DNA of 19,231 bases, from positions 391,350 through 410,580 of the forward strand of contig MU646308.1 of the NCBI GenBank assembly GCA_026770585.1, written 5' to 3'. This DNA is from Baffinella frigidus. Lineage: Eukaryota; Cryptophyceae; Cryptomonadales; Baffinellaceae. Positions 1-19,231 of this stretch are shown here, in pieces. The notes under the pieces were generated by a model. The model did not search any database and was not told the DNA's origin. It saw nothing but the letters and a program-made list of their open reading frames with translations. A program made the translations under genes and the position numbers. Positions within the stretch are counted from its first letter, which is position 1. Every line of letters starts with the position of its first letter.

Positions 1-103
1 CCCCAAACCCCAAACCCCACACCCCAAACCCCACACCCCACACCCCACACCCCACACCCCAAACCCCAAACCCCACACCCCAAACCCCACACCCCACACC
101 CCA
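1..103 (+). repeat. Degenerate telomere-like heptad array (CCCCAAA/CCCCACA)
   Basis: Alternating CCCCAAA and CCCCACA heptads run from the window edge to just before the first exon. They are variants of the CCCTAAA unit found throughout the introns below. The array ends in CCTTGGTCAG, which forms the acceptor of the first sulfotransferase exon, so it is intron sequence rather than a chromosome end. Confidence 0.85.
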
Positions 104-114
104 ACCTTGGTCAG

Positions 115-183
115 GCGCGATGGCTTCTGCACAAAGCTCAACGAGGACCCGGTGTGCCGCGAGGAGCAAGACGTCTACGTCCG
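115..183 (+). CDS. Sulfotransferase-like gene, exon 1 in window
   Basis: The exon lies between TTGGTCAG and CG|GTACTC. It enters with one leading base and leaves in phase 2. It encodes [13 protein letters not shown] followed by CREEQDVYV, with two cysteines. Its phase fits the next exon exactly, giving DVYVRALAG across the junction. The intron that follows opens directly into a CT microsatellite. The earlier exon is outside the window. Confidence 0.55.
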
Positions 184-230
<47 letters not shown>

Positions 231-3200
231 GTTTCTCTCTCTCTCGCTCTCTCGCTCTCTCGCTCTCTCGCTCTCTCGCGCTCTCTCGCTCGCTCGCTCG
301 CCTCCGCAAGACGTCTACGATGGCTTATCGTGGTACAGATTTTAAAACTCCGGCGGCGAACAGCTCCAATTCCCAACACTTTTGGCGTGTTTCTCGGAAA
401 AAGTCAACTCGACTTCTAGATCGTGTGGTACGAAGGCCACCCACGCCAGAGCCATGGAAGGGGTCGCCAAAAGTCACTTCCTCCTGATGGCAGTGGTTTT
501 CAAAAGTCAACACCCGCTTTCAGAAGCGGTTCAAAAAAATCAACCCCCACGTCCAATCTGGCGTGGACACTGTGGACTACGAGGGTGTAATGTTAAAATG
601 AGTCTGTTTCAATTCCACTTATTTCAGCCCGTTTCAGACACAAATTTGGTCACGTTACACCCAGATTCTGGGTGCTGTGAAAACTTCGTAGTCCACCGTG
701 TGGTGTTCGAGAAGGTTTCCAAACCTAGGGGCCCTAGGGCCCACCGTCGTCCAACACCGAATGCCAATTGCGTGGTACTCGAGGAGTTTGCGTTGTCCAA
801 CTAAACCCTGAACTTTAAAACACTCAACCCTGCACCCTGAGCTACAGGGCGTTGGCGGGCGTGGACGCTCCGTGGGAGGAGTTCTCGGGGAGCGCCGTAC
901 AGGTCCGTCTCCCAGAGATACACCTTCTAGCTCTGTCCCACTTGATTTGGGCTCCTCAACAATTCGCCCCCCCCCCCCCCAATTTCCAAGGTAAATTTTG
1001 CCCCCCCCCACCCAGGAAATTCACATATGAAATGGGGGGTGTGTGAATTAATGAGAAGCCCACATCAAAGTGGAACAGAGCTAGAACTTGATCGTCAGTC
1101 TCCCAGCTACTGGAAAGCCGCACCCCGCCCTATCCTGTAACCGACCTTGGATTCCAACACTGAGCGGCTCCAATTCCCACCTATTAAGTTGTGGCTAGCC
1201 ACATTTGAAAGCAGAAAAACGCTTTAAAATGATTTTATTTATTTTAAGTACCAAACCTTCTTTTTAAACCCAAATTCGTTTTAAAACGATTAGATGGACA
1301 GGGTGTGGTGCAGCTTTTCAGTAGAGATCCATCCAACCGTCCACGCCAGGTCACAAGATTCTTTTTCACACACACTCGTTCGCGCTAAAAGTGTTTAGAT
1401 GGCTTGTCGTGGTACAGATTTTAAAACTCCGGCGGCAAACAGCTCCAATCCACACGAGGCTATCCATGCGAACAGATAAGTCAACTATTGGATTATTGTA
1501 CTATTGGATTATCATAAGTCAACTATTGGATTATTGCCCAGGAAACACGCCAAAAGTCAGCAATTGATCACGTTCCCCCCTGGAAAAGCAGGAGGAAACG
1601 GGTTCATTTCTCATAATTTTTAAATGTCCTTTTATTATGTTCGCATTGATAGCCTCGTGTGGATTCCCAACACTTTTGGCGTGTTTCTCGGACAGAATCA
1701 ACTTGACTTCTAGATCGTGTAGTAAAATCAAAACGTTCAAATTTCGGCTTCTGACCTGGCGTGGACCCACCCCCGGACGGCGTTCTACCGGTGGAACTTG
1801 ATCACGAAGGTTTGGTGATTTTTCGGATCCAGAACAGCCGGGAATTTCATAAAACGAACTTCTATTCCACATCAGGCATGGGTTGTATGCCAAGATAGCA
1901 CCACCCACCCTGAACATGTCCCAACATAGCACGATTTGGGCAAAAAAATGCTCACTTTCCCCCGACCCGATGGGAAAAGTCCAAGCCAAGCCGAATCTAT
2001 AACAGTTGGAGTGGAGTTTCTCGCTCGGCTGAATGCGGCCCGCTGCAGGAGACTCTGGGGAGGCTGGAAGACTTCTAGGTCCCAGTTGGAGAGTTTTTTC
2101 TCGCTCCGCTGATTTAATCGTGGCGGGTATTTGATTTAAACACTCTCCGCCAATAGGGAACTGGAGCCGTTGGCCTTATTTCTGAAGGAAAAGATCCAAT
2201 TCCCTATGGGGGTGAGTGTTTGAATTAGATACCACTCGGGATGAGAATGCGGCCCGCTGCAGAAGGCTCTGGAGAGGCTGGAAAACTTTGGGGTGGTCCT
2301 CATGCAAGATTGGCTCGATATTTCATCTCGGACCATACCAGAATCTGTCCTGATGAAAACGCGTAAGATAGCATCATTTGATGCCTAAAATAGCATTACA
2401 CCCTTACCTCCCGCGTGGGGAGCCTAAGATAGCGGGACAGATTCTGTCTTGGTCCGAAATTATATTGGAAACACATAAAAAATTGGTTTCCGGTAACGAA
2501 AATTGCTACACAGTTGGGTCATACTGGTAATAGTAAAACATTCGTGTAGTAATTTTTGTTGCCAGATTCTAAAAGAAAAACACCTTTTCCCCGGGTTAGA
2601 CTGGCCGGACCGAATTAGGCCCGAAGCTAATATTTTAATTATTATTTGTACTTTCGAATGCGGCCTGCTGCACCTCTCGAGGTTGGTAGAGGGAGTATTT
2701 TAAATGTGGGGTTGTTGAAATTTGTACCAGTCACGGGCGGGCTTGGTCACGTATCTGGGAAACTTTCCCTAGATACGTGACCAAACGACCCTATTTGTGT
2801 GAAAATTACTACACAGCGGTCCATTTGTAAAGGACTTGTAGAGTCAAAACTTTTAAAATAGTCACATTTCTAGCCTCGAGTGGGAGGAGGCTGTAGAGAG
2901 GCTGCAAAAGTTCAGTAAACCCTCAACCCTGAACCCCCAACCGAAGACCCTCAACCCTGACCCTTCATCCTAAACCCTACCTAAACCTCAACCTTAAAAC
3001 CCTCCACCAGGAGGCTGTGGCGAGACTGGAAGTGTTTGGGTTGATTCTCATGCAGGATTGGCTACACCTCTCTGCGCCCTTGGTGAGAACCCCCCCCCGT
3101 CCATTTTCCTGAGTGGTTGAGAAAATTCTGACGTCAACACAAATTTTTAAAGAAGGTTCTGACAACGACTTGACAGTGGTCACCAACGTTCCACCTCTCA

Positions 3201-4347
3201 GCCACACGGGGTTGGTGCGACGCAAACACGCATCCCTAAACCCTCAACCCTCAACCCTCAACACTAAACACTATACCCTACACCCTCAACCCTAAACCCT
3301 AAACCATCAATCATCAACCCTCAACATGACGTGAATATTATACCCACATCGTTTAGTGATCTGCCATAAAATCTAACCCCACACCAGGTGTGCGAGAGGC
3401 TGGGGTGGTGCGACGCGGCCGCTTTCCCCCAAATCCTAAACCCTAAACCCTAAACCATGAACCCTAAACCCTAAACCCTAAAGGCCGCTCTTCGCTTCCT
3501 CAAAAAAACCCACACCATAAACCACGAACCCTAAACCCCAGGCCCTAAATCCTAGACCCCAGAATCCATCCATAAACGCTAAGCCCTCAACCCCAACCCT
3601 CAAACTGTGAACCATAAAATTTCGCCTCTAAACCCTAAACCGAACCCTAACCACACACCAGGTATGCGAGAGGCTAGGGTGGTGCGACGCCGCCGCTCTA
3701 CGCTTCTTCGAATCGCAGAGCAGCGGGGGGGTGGAGTGTGCTGGTGACGGGCGAGGGCGTGCTGATGAAACTCGGGAGTGTGTTGATGGCGGGAAGAAGT
3801 CAGCTGATGACGGGAAGGAGTGTGGTGAGGACGGACCATCTCCAGACATGGAATTGTACGCGCGCGCACGCGAGATTGCACGAACGCAGCTTTCAGCGGT
3901 AAATCCCAAACCCTAAACCCCAAACCCTAAACCCTCAACCCTAAACGCTCGCGAGATCGCGCGAAATCAGCTCGAAATGGTAAATCCCAAACCTTAAACC
4001 TTAAATCCAAACCCCTAAGCCCTGAGCCCTAAACTTTCAAACCTGAACCTTAAACCCTAAACCCTAAACACTAAACCTTCAACCCTAATCCCTAATCCCT
4101 AATGCCTCAACCCCAAATCCTAAACTCCAAACCCTAAACCCCAAACCCTAAACCCTAAACCCTGAACCCCAAACCCCAAACCCCAAACCCCAAACCCCAG
4201 GTTGGGGTCATGCCTCCTCCCGACACACGTTCGGGAAGAGACGCGGGACGTGACAGTGCTCGGGACAGTACCAAGGGGGGACGTGACAAGTGTGTTGGGG
4301 AAGCTGGGGAGCGAAACGTTTCGCTCTCGCAGACAGGCGCGCCCTAA
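115..4347 (+). CDS. Carbohydrate-sulfotransferase-like gene, 3' part (5 exons, 5' end outside window)
   Basis: Five plus-strand exons join in phase: 115-183, 848-902, 3011-3082, 3662-3898 and 4201-4347. The joined protein reads like the C-terminal half of Golgi-type sulfotransferases: a DVYVRALAG stretch (compare N-Y-x-x-R-x-L-x-G), a helix [18 protein letters not shown] (compare A-x-x-x-L-E-x-F-D-x-V-L-x-x-E), then a conserved-looking LGW, and near the end [15 protein letters not shown] (compare D-x-x-L-Y-x-x-A-x-x-x-F). The PAPS-binding 5' loop would lie upstream of the window. Typical members are Golgi type II membrane proteins that transfer sulfate from PAPS to glycans. The family call rests on recognised motifs, not on a search. 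A low-complexity acidic/Gly-rich insert lies between LGW and MELYARA. Most exons have decayed tandem copies in the introns. Confidence 0.6.
186..300 (+). repeat. CT / CTCTCG microsatellite
   Basis: A (CT)n run is followed by CTCTCG and CTCG repeats, on the coding strand immediately after the donor of exon 1. Its open frames (poly Ser-Leu) are translation artefacts. It is flanked by a 14-bp direct repeat GCAAGACGTCTACG (166-179 and 305-318). Confidence 0.95.
305..318 (+). pseudogene. Partial duplicate of the end of exon 1
   Basis: The 14 bases GCAAGACGTCTACG repeat the last part of exon 1 on the far side of the CT microsatellite, without the donor. This suggests the microsatellite expanded inside a tandem duplication of the exon end. 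Confidence 0.5.
320..428 (+). repeat. Direct repeat copy 1 (empty-site copy)
   Basis: About 109 bp starting ATGGCTTATCGTGGTACAG recurs at 1399-1449 plus 1663-1730 with few differences. In the second copy a 213-bp inverted-repeat element splits the sequence after CAGCTCCAAT. This copy therefore shows the unoccupied site. No function is recognised. Confidence 0.85.
568..703. mobile_element. MITE-like element, CACGGTGGACTACGA family, copy a
   Basis: Terminal inverted repeats begin CACTGTGGACTACGA and end with the complement TCGTAGTCCACCGTGTGG. Inside is TTTGGTCACGTTACACC, shared with the copies at 8891-9027, 11292-11429 and 14554-14692. Non-autonomous; no transposase frame. Confidence 0.7.
848..902 (+). 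CDS. Sulfotransferase-like gene, exon 2 in window
   Basis: Acceptor GCTACAG, donor CAG|GTCCGT. One leading base completes an Arg codon from exon 1; the exon then encodes [18 protein letters not shown] and ends in phase 0. Phase fits both neighbours. The intron that follows (903-3010) is over 2 kb and filled with inverted-repeat elements and failed copies of exon 3. Confidence 0.55.
916..1097. mobile_element. MITE-like element with 9-bp target duplication
   Basis: Identical 9-mers GTCTCCCAG flank the element (907-915 and 1098-1106). Subterminal inverted repeats TTCTAGCTCTGT / ACAGAGCTAGAA continue with matching CCACTTGAT and GGGCTCCTC stretches around a C-rich centre. A 9-bp duplication fits Mutator-like elements. 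It sits just inside the intron after exon 2. Confidence 0.7.
1107..1398. other. Intron interior, nothing recognised
   Basis: AT-richer sequence with no convincing exon, inverted repeat or RNA gene. It contains short phrases shared with other repeats in the window, such as TCCAATTCCCA. Confidence 0.5.
1399..1730 (+). repeat. Direct repeat copy 2, split by an inserted element
   Basis: The sequence matches 320-428, but is divided at CAGCTCCAAT by the element at 1450-1662; it resumes with ATTCCCAACACTTTTGG at 1663. Confidence 0.85.
1450..1662. mobile_element. 213-bp MITE with exact boundaries and AT duplication
   Basis: It starts CCACACGAGGCTATC and ends with the near-perfect complement GATAGCCTCGTGTGG (about 25-bp arms with one mismatch). 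The flanking dinucleotide AT occurs on both sides, whereas the unoccupied copy at 320-428 has a single AT. The interior carries TTGGATTATTG repeats and a segment GGAAACACGCCAAAAGTCAG that recurs inverted near 18684-18720. Confidence 0.85.
1731..2006. other. Intron interior, nothing recognised
   Basis: No exon, clear inverted repeat or heptad array. A long open frame on the minus strand here has no recognisable protein character and crosses the 1450-1662 element. Confidence 0.45.
2049..2080 (+). pseudogene. Decayed copy of sulfotransferase exon 3 (copy 1)
   Basis: After CGCTGCAG the sequence encodes ETLGRLEDF and then hits TAG, matching EAVARLEVF of the intact exon at 3011. The upstream flank GCTGAATGCGGCCCGCTGCAG is shared with other copies, so intron flank and exon were duplicated together. 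Confidence 0.7.
2115..2244. mobile_element. MITE with T[A/C]ATCC-like ends inserted in a repeated exon flank
   Basis: Inverted arms GGTATTTGATTTAAACACTC and GAGTGTTTGAATTAGATACC, followed by a matching AATAGGGAA / TTCCCTATT. It sits inside the repeated flank TCGCTCCGCTGA...GAATGCGGCC, which is uninterrupted at 2020-2040. Flanking GATT/GAAT suggests a 4-bp duplication with one change. Ends TAATC/TCATCC resemble the element at 11980-12136. Confidence 0.65.
2263..2340 (+). pseudogene. Longest extra copy of sulfotransferase exon 3 (copy 2)
   Basis: After CGCTGCAG it reads [18 protein letters not shown], closely matching [18 protein letters not shown] at 3011. It stays open but has no donor where the intact copy has TTG|GTGAGA; the sequence runs into an inverted-repeat element and a stop near 2388. 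It is either a dead copy or the relic of an alternative exon. Confidence 0.7.
2339..2446. mobile_element. Inverted-repeat element with CAGAATCTGTCC ends
   Basis: Arms CAGAATCTGTCC (2339-2350) and GGACAGATTCTG (2435-2446). The interior carries AAGATAGC motifs shared with 5400-5480 and 15943-16089. Confidence 0.6.
2492..2563. repeat. Foldback element (GGTAACGAAAATTGCTACAC)
   Basis: Arms at 2492-2513 and 2541-2563 are near-complementary over about 22 bases around a short loop. A half copy with AAAATTACTACACAG lies near 2810-2826. Confidence 0.6.
2743..2784. repeat. Hairpin TTGGTCACGTATCT...AGATACGTGACCAA
   Basis: Arms of about 17 bases with one mismatch flank an 8-base centre. The arm TTGGTCACGTA is also the interior motif of the CACGGTGGACT element family, so this may be a derivative of it. 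Confidence 0.65.
2887..2914 (+). pseudogene. Truncated copy of sulfotransferase exon 3 (copy 3)
   Basis: It reads EAVERLQKF and then breaks directly into CCCTCAA heptads at 2915. The heptad array replaces the rest of the exon copy. Confidence 0.65.
3011..3082 (+). CDS. Sulfotransferase-like gene, exon 3 in window (intact copy)
   Basis: Acceptor CCTCCACCAG, donor TTG|GTGAGA; 24 codons, phase 0 at both ends. It encodes [18 protein letters not shown] then HLSAPL. This is the amphipathic L-E-x-F segment followed by the hydrophobic strand common in carbohydrate sulfotransferases. It is the only one of several copies with both splice sites. Confidence 0.65.
3235..3330 (+). repeat. CCCTCAA/CCCTAAA heptads
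   Basis: Degenerate heptads (CCCTCAA, CACTAAA, CCCTACA, CCCTAAA) in the sense orientation of the gene, within the intron after exon 3. Confidence 0.85.
3388..3500 (+). pseudogene. Copy of exon 4 split by a telomere-heptad insert
   Basis: It starts like the intact exon at 3662 (GTGTGCGAGAGGCTGGGGTG) with its own CACACCAG acceptor. At 3424-3482 it is interrupted by CCCTAAA heptads, then resumes with GGCCGCTCTTCGCTTCCTC. The 7-mer GGCCGCT is present on both sides (3417-3423 and 3483-3489), like a target duplication or end-fill at a break. Confidence 0.75.
3662..3898 (+). CDS. Sulfotransferase-like gene, exon 4 in window
   Basis: 79 codons, phase 0 at both ends, acceptor CACACACCAG, donor GCG|GTAAAT. 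It begins [16 protein letters not shown]. The middle is a low-complexity Gly/Asp/Glu/Lys/Cys stretch made of imperfect repeats of the type (E/D)[12 protein letters not shown]. The end is [17 protein letters not shown], which resembles the terminal D-x-x-L-Y-x-x-A helix of glycan sulfotransferases. The repetitive middle is probably a lineage-specific expansion. Confidence 0.7.
3905..4200 (+). repeat. Heptad array with an embedded exon-4 tail copy
   Basis: CCCTAAA, CCCCAAA and variants fill the intron after exon 4. At 3947-3979 lies a copy of the exon-4 end ([11 protein letters not shown]) with the same donor GTAAATCCCAAACC but no acceptor, so a duplicated exon/donor segment. The array ends CCCCAG as the next acceptor. 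Confidence 0.85.
4201..4347 (+). CDS. Sulfotransferase-like gene, last exon (or first part of a linker)
   Basis: Phase 0 after CCCCAG, 48 codons, then TAA at 4345-4347. It encodes a polar Arg/Asp/Gly-rich tail ([20 protein letters not shown] and onward). The stop lies in the first CCCTAAA heptad of the following array, so the repeat supplies the terminator. Two internal GGAC|GTGACA sites (donors at 4250 and 4283) would each leave phase 1, exactly what the exon at 4775 needs, so this exon could instead link to the methyltransferase. Confidence 0.5.
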   Translation, partial: VGVMPPPDTRSGRDAGRDSARDSTKGGRDKCVGEAGERNVSLSQTGAP

Positions 4348-4557
4348 ACCCTAACCATAACCCTAAAACCCAACCCCGAAACCTTATTCCTAAATTCTAC
4401 ACCCTGAACCCTAAACCCTAAACCCCAAATTCTAAACCCTAAACCCTAAACCCTAAACCCTAAACCCTAAACCCTAAACCCTAAACCCTAAACCCTAAAC
4501 CCGTCTTCCTAAACCCTAAACCCCAAACCCTAAACCCCACACCCTAAACCCCCCCAG
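4348..4557 (+). repeat. CCCTAAA array
   Basis: The window's cleanest telomere-type stretch: an uninterrupted CCCTAAA run around 4433-4500 with degenerate flanks. It ends CCCCCCAG|G, an acceptor for the first copy of the next exon. Confidence 0.9.
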
Positions 4558-4624
4558 GTGAGTTTCCGATGGAAGCGTGCGAGCGGCCAGACAGGGGGGT
4601 GGACGCTGGGATTGCAGGGTCCCA
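4558..4624 (+). pseudogene. Decayed copy of methyltransferase exon A
   Basis: It reads EFPMEACERPDRGVDAGI with the same 2-base lead as the copy at 4775, then diverges before the donor; no splice site is seen where the intact copy has CCAG|GTGACT. Neither the Tyr-Ser-Leu-Pro part nor the Cys-Thr-Pro end is present. Confidence 0.65.
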
Positions 4625-4785
4625 CAATTCCCGAAACCTGAGACTCATGAAAGTTCATTTTCTGAGAAATCTGGCTCGTTCCTAACCTGACCTCGATTCC
4701 GCGCGGAGCCCGTTTCGACAATACAACCCTAAACCTTGGACCCTAAATAACACATATGATACTTCCTGACACAGGCGAGTTTCCG

Positions 4786-17799
<13,014 letters not shown>

Positions 17800-17829
<30 letters not shown>

Positions 17830-17900
17830 CCGCCAAGAGGTCCTAGGCAGGTCCTAGGGCCCTACGGTAGGGCGTATGAGCCTACTGGCCACTTAAGGGA
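17800..17900. mobile_element. 101-bp MITE with TA duplication, partly coding
   Basis: Ends TCCCTCAAGTGGCCAG and complement CTGGCCACTTAAGGGA; TA on both sides. The interior holds GGCGGTCAAATTTGACCGCC, a palindrome, and CCTAGGTCCTA-type sequence. A second copy at 18361-18579. Confidence 0.85.
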
Positions 17901-17907
17901 TAATAAA

Positions 17908-18017
17908 GTACGCTGTACAATAACGCAACGTTCCGCATGATGTGTCTGAGGAATGCGGCAGAGTCCTTTAGGTCCTTTAGGAGTTATTTGAGTTTTGTAA
18001 TTTATTCGAGTTCACCA
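17908..18017. other. Intergenic space between convergent genes
   Basis: About 110 bases separate the methyltransferase poly(A)-like signal from the stop of the minus-strand gene. Nothing recognised apart from a tandem GTCCTTTAG. Confidence 0.5.
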
Positions 18018-18149
18018 TCACTCCTTCCCCCTAGAAGCCGCAACGACCGCGGTGAGCAGAGCGCGCCAGTGCCGCCGGATGAGGCTGTGCGACTCCCCCT
18101 CGATGATGGTGGCGGTGAGCGGCGCGCGCACAAGCTCTTGCTCCAAGTA
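18018..18149 (-). CDS. Alpha/beta-hydrolase terminal exon
   Basis: 43 codons and TGA; minus-strand acceptor TTCGAGCAG. Contains TIIEGESHSLIRRHW with the predicted catalytic His, and an Ala/Val-rich tail ending RGKE. The open frame continues upstream without a stop through a second copy (18232-18284). Confidence 0.75.
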   Translation of the reverse strand, partial: YLEQELVRAPLTATIIEGESHSLIRRHWRALLTAVVAASRGKE

Positions 18150-19167
18150 CTGCTCGAACAGAGTCAAGGCGTTATAGTCAGTTCCCCCGAATCGAAAAAC
18201 AGAGCAAGTGAAGAGCGCAGAAGATATGAACCCCTCGATGATGGTGGCGGTGAGCGGCGCGTGCGCGAGCTCTTGCTCCAAGAACTGCTCGAACAGAGTG
18301 CAGGGGTCAGTCGCGAACAACAACACGCTCTGCCCTACTGCAGCCACCTGAAAGTTGATATCCCTCAAGTGCCCACAGGGTGAATATTCACCCTAACTCG
18401 CCCTAGGCAGGTCCGAGGCCCTTACCGTAGGGCGTATGCGCCTACTGGGGTACCTCGCTCATAAGAAACCGCCCCCCCCCTAGGACCACCTTAGGACCCT
18501 AGGCATGGTCCTACTGTATGGTCCTAGGGGGGGGCGGTTTCTTATGAGCGAGGTACCCCTGTACTGGGCACTTACGGGATAGCTTGGTTGGGACCACAGG
18601 ATCCGTGGTCCTGCGGAAAGCTTGATTCCACTTGGTAGGCTACGGGGCGCGTCCCTCCCCGGAAATCCGGGGAGGGGCGTGAAAAATTGCTGACTTTGGG
18701 CGTGTTTCTTGGGCAAGAATCCAATAATTAACTTAAGCACGCTTCCTCGTGGTGTTCCGAGCGGTAGGAGCGTATGATCACCCTACTGTCAAAGAAGGGT
18801 TGGTGGAGGGTTGGTTCAGGCTCAGGAAATGAAGTCTCGGGGGGGTACCTATGTTTAGGGTCTAGGGTCTAGGGTCTATCTAGGGTGCATGGTTTAGGGC
18901 TTAGGGTTTAGGGTTGAGGGTTGAGGTTTTAGGGCTTAAGGTTTAGGGTTTGAGGTTTGGGGTTTAGGTTTCAGGGATTAGGGTTTAGGGGATAGGGGAT
19001 GGGGGAAAGGGGATAGGGTTGAGGGGATTGGGGTCAGGGTTCAGGGTTTATGGTATAGGGTTCAGGGTTTAGGGTTTAGGGTTCAGGGTTTAGGGGTTAG
19101 GGGATAAGGAGACCTTTGCGACTTTAATCGGCACTGACTCATCGTCTACTCCGTGCCACAGCAGAAC
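18018..19167 (-). CDS. Alpha/beta-hydrolase gene, 3' end (two exons, minus strand)
   Basis: Minus-strand exons 19114-19167 and 18018-18149 join in phase 0. The first reads VLLWHGVDDESVPIKVAK, matching the H-G-x-x-D-x-x-V-P strand with the catalytic Asp of alpha/beta hydrolases. The second reads YLEQELVRAPLTATIIEG then ESHSLIRRHWRALL, with the catalytic His in G-E-x-H-S-L. The nucleophile Ser exon lies outside the window, upstream on the minus strand. Substrate cannot be inferred. The gene is convergent with the methyltransferase, and its intron carries heptads and elements like the other two. Confidence 0.7.
18232..18284 (-). pseudogene. Partial copy of the hydrolase terminal exon
   Basis: Reads FLEQELAHAPLTATIIEG after the same TTCGAGCAG acceptor, then diverges before the catalytic His. 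It lies exactly 135 bases (45 codons) from the real exon start and the frame between them is open, so read-through would give an in-frame repeat. Confidence 0.8.
18361..18579. mobile_element. Second copy of the TCCCTCAAGTG MITE, carrying a nested element
   Basis: Ends TCCCTCAAGTGCCCA and complement TGGGCACTTACGGGA, TA on both sides (18359-18360, 18580-18581). The interior GTAGGGCGTATG then GCCTACTG matches 17800-17900 but is interrupted after GCCTA by 18445-18561. Confidence 0.85.
18445..18561. mobile_element. Nested 117-bp MITE (GGGGTACCTCGCTCATAAG)
   Basis: Perfect arms GGGGTACCTCGCTCATAAGA onward through AACCGCCCCCCCC, complementary to GGGGGGGGCGGTTTCTTATG onward through AGCGAGGTACCCC. 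TA on both sides; removing the element and one TA restores GCCTACTGGGCACTT, matching GCCTACTGGCCACTT in the 17800 copy. Confidence 0.9.
18585..18840. other. Hydrolase intron with small hairpins
   Basis: Hairpins GGACCACAGGATCCGTGGTCC (18591-18611) and CCCTCCCCGGAAATCCGGGGAGGG (18651-18674). AATTGCTGACTTTGGGCGTG (18685 onward) is an inverted relative of 1531-1562. No exon recognised. Confidence 0.55.
18853..19106 (-). repeat. CCCTAAA array on the minus strand
   Basis: TTTAGGG and GTTCAGGG variants on the plus strand, that is CCCTAAA/CCCTGAA in the sense direction of the hydrolase gene. It fills most of its intron. Confidence 0.9.
19114..19167 (-). CDS. Alpha/beta-hydrolase exon with catalytic Asp
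   Basis: 18 codons in phase 0 between acceptor CTCTCGCAG and donor AAG|GTCTCC on the minus strand: VLLWHGVDDESVPIKVAK. The H-G-x-D-D-x-x-V-P pattern is typical of the strand that carries the acid of the triad. Confidence 0.75.
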
Positions 19168-19169
19168 CT

Positions 19170-19171
19170 GC

Positions 19172-19231
<60 letters not shown>
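19170..19231 (-). repeat. GA/CT microsatellite to the window edge
   Basis: (GA)n on the plus strand, so a (CT)n pyrimidine tract just before the hydrolase exon acceptor on the minus strand. Confidence 0.95.

Noticed and set aside
1-103. A true chromosome end
   Set aside because: The heptads are degenerate, are followed at once by an exon acceptor, and similar arrays occur in almost every intron.
107-487. A Ser-Leu-Arg-rich protein across the CT tract
   Set aside because: It is translation of a microsatellite; only the first 69 bases behave as an exon.
1531-1989. A 152-residue minus-strand gene
   Set aside because: It crosses a MITE boundary, has no recognisable motif and no similarity to the other copy of the duplicated segment.

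Overview
The window is eukaryotic nuclear DNA, most likely from an alga or related protist. The reasons are short GC-rich exons bounded by GT...AG, introns packed with plant/alga-type telomere heptads (CCCTAAA and variants such as CCCTACA, CCCTCAA, CCCCAAA), many short inverted-repeat elements, and no bacterial gene structure. Every plus-strand intron modelled here is followed by an exon starting with G (AG|G). Dinoflagellates show this preference, but all donors here are GT and I cannot name the taxon.

Layout: (1) 115-4347, plus strand: the 3' part of a carbohydrate-sulfotransferase-like gene, five phase-compatible exons, 5' end outside the window. (2) 4786-17829, plus strand: a complete FkbM-type SAM-dependent methyltransferase gene in 13 small exons. 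When joined these give an open frame of 927 nt (308 residues plus stop) with every intron phase matching. (3) 18018-19167, minus strand: the last two exons of an alpha/beta-hydrolase gene, tail to tail with the methyltransferase. A splice from inside the last sulfotransferase exon to the first methyltransferase exon is also phase-compatible, so genes 1 and 2 could be one bifunctional protein. Sulfation and O-methylation are both common decorations of polysaccharides, but the shared role is inference.

The striking feature is that nearly every exon lies in a small tandem family of copies of itself plus its intron flanks. Usually one copy is intact and in phase; the others are truncated, frame-broken, interrupted by inverted-repeat elements or invaded by telomere-like heptads. 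A few extra copies (8832-8881, 11809-11860, 12587-12638) remain open and phase-compatible and could be mutually exclusive alternative exons.

At least a dozen families of MITE-like elements are present. Several can be delimited exactly because an unoccupied sibling copy lies in the same window (1450-1662, 11980-12136, 18445-18561). One of them (17800-17900) supplies the last residues and the stop codon of the methyltransferase. The rest is microsatellite (CT, TA, GATA, CTT, GA) and heptad satellite. No rRNA, tRNA or CRISPR was seen.
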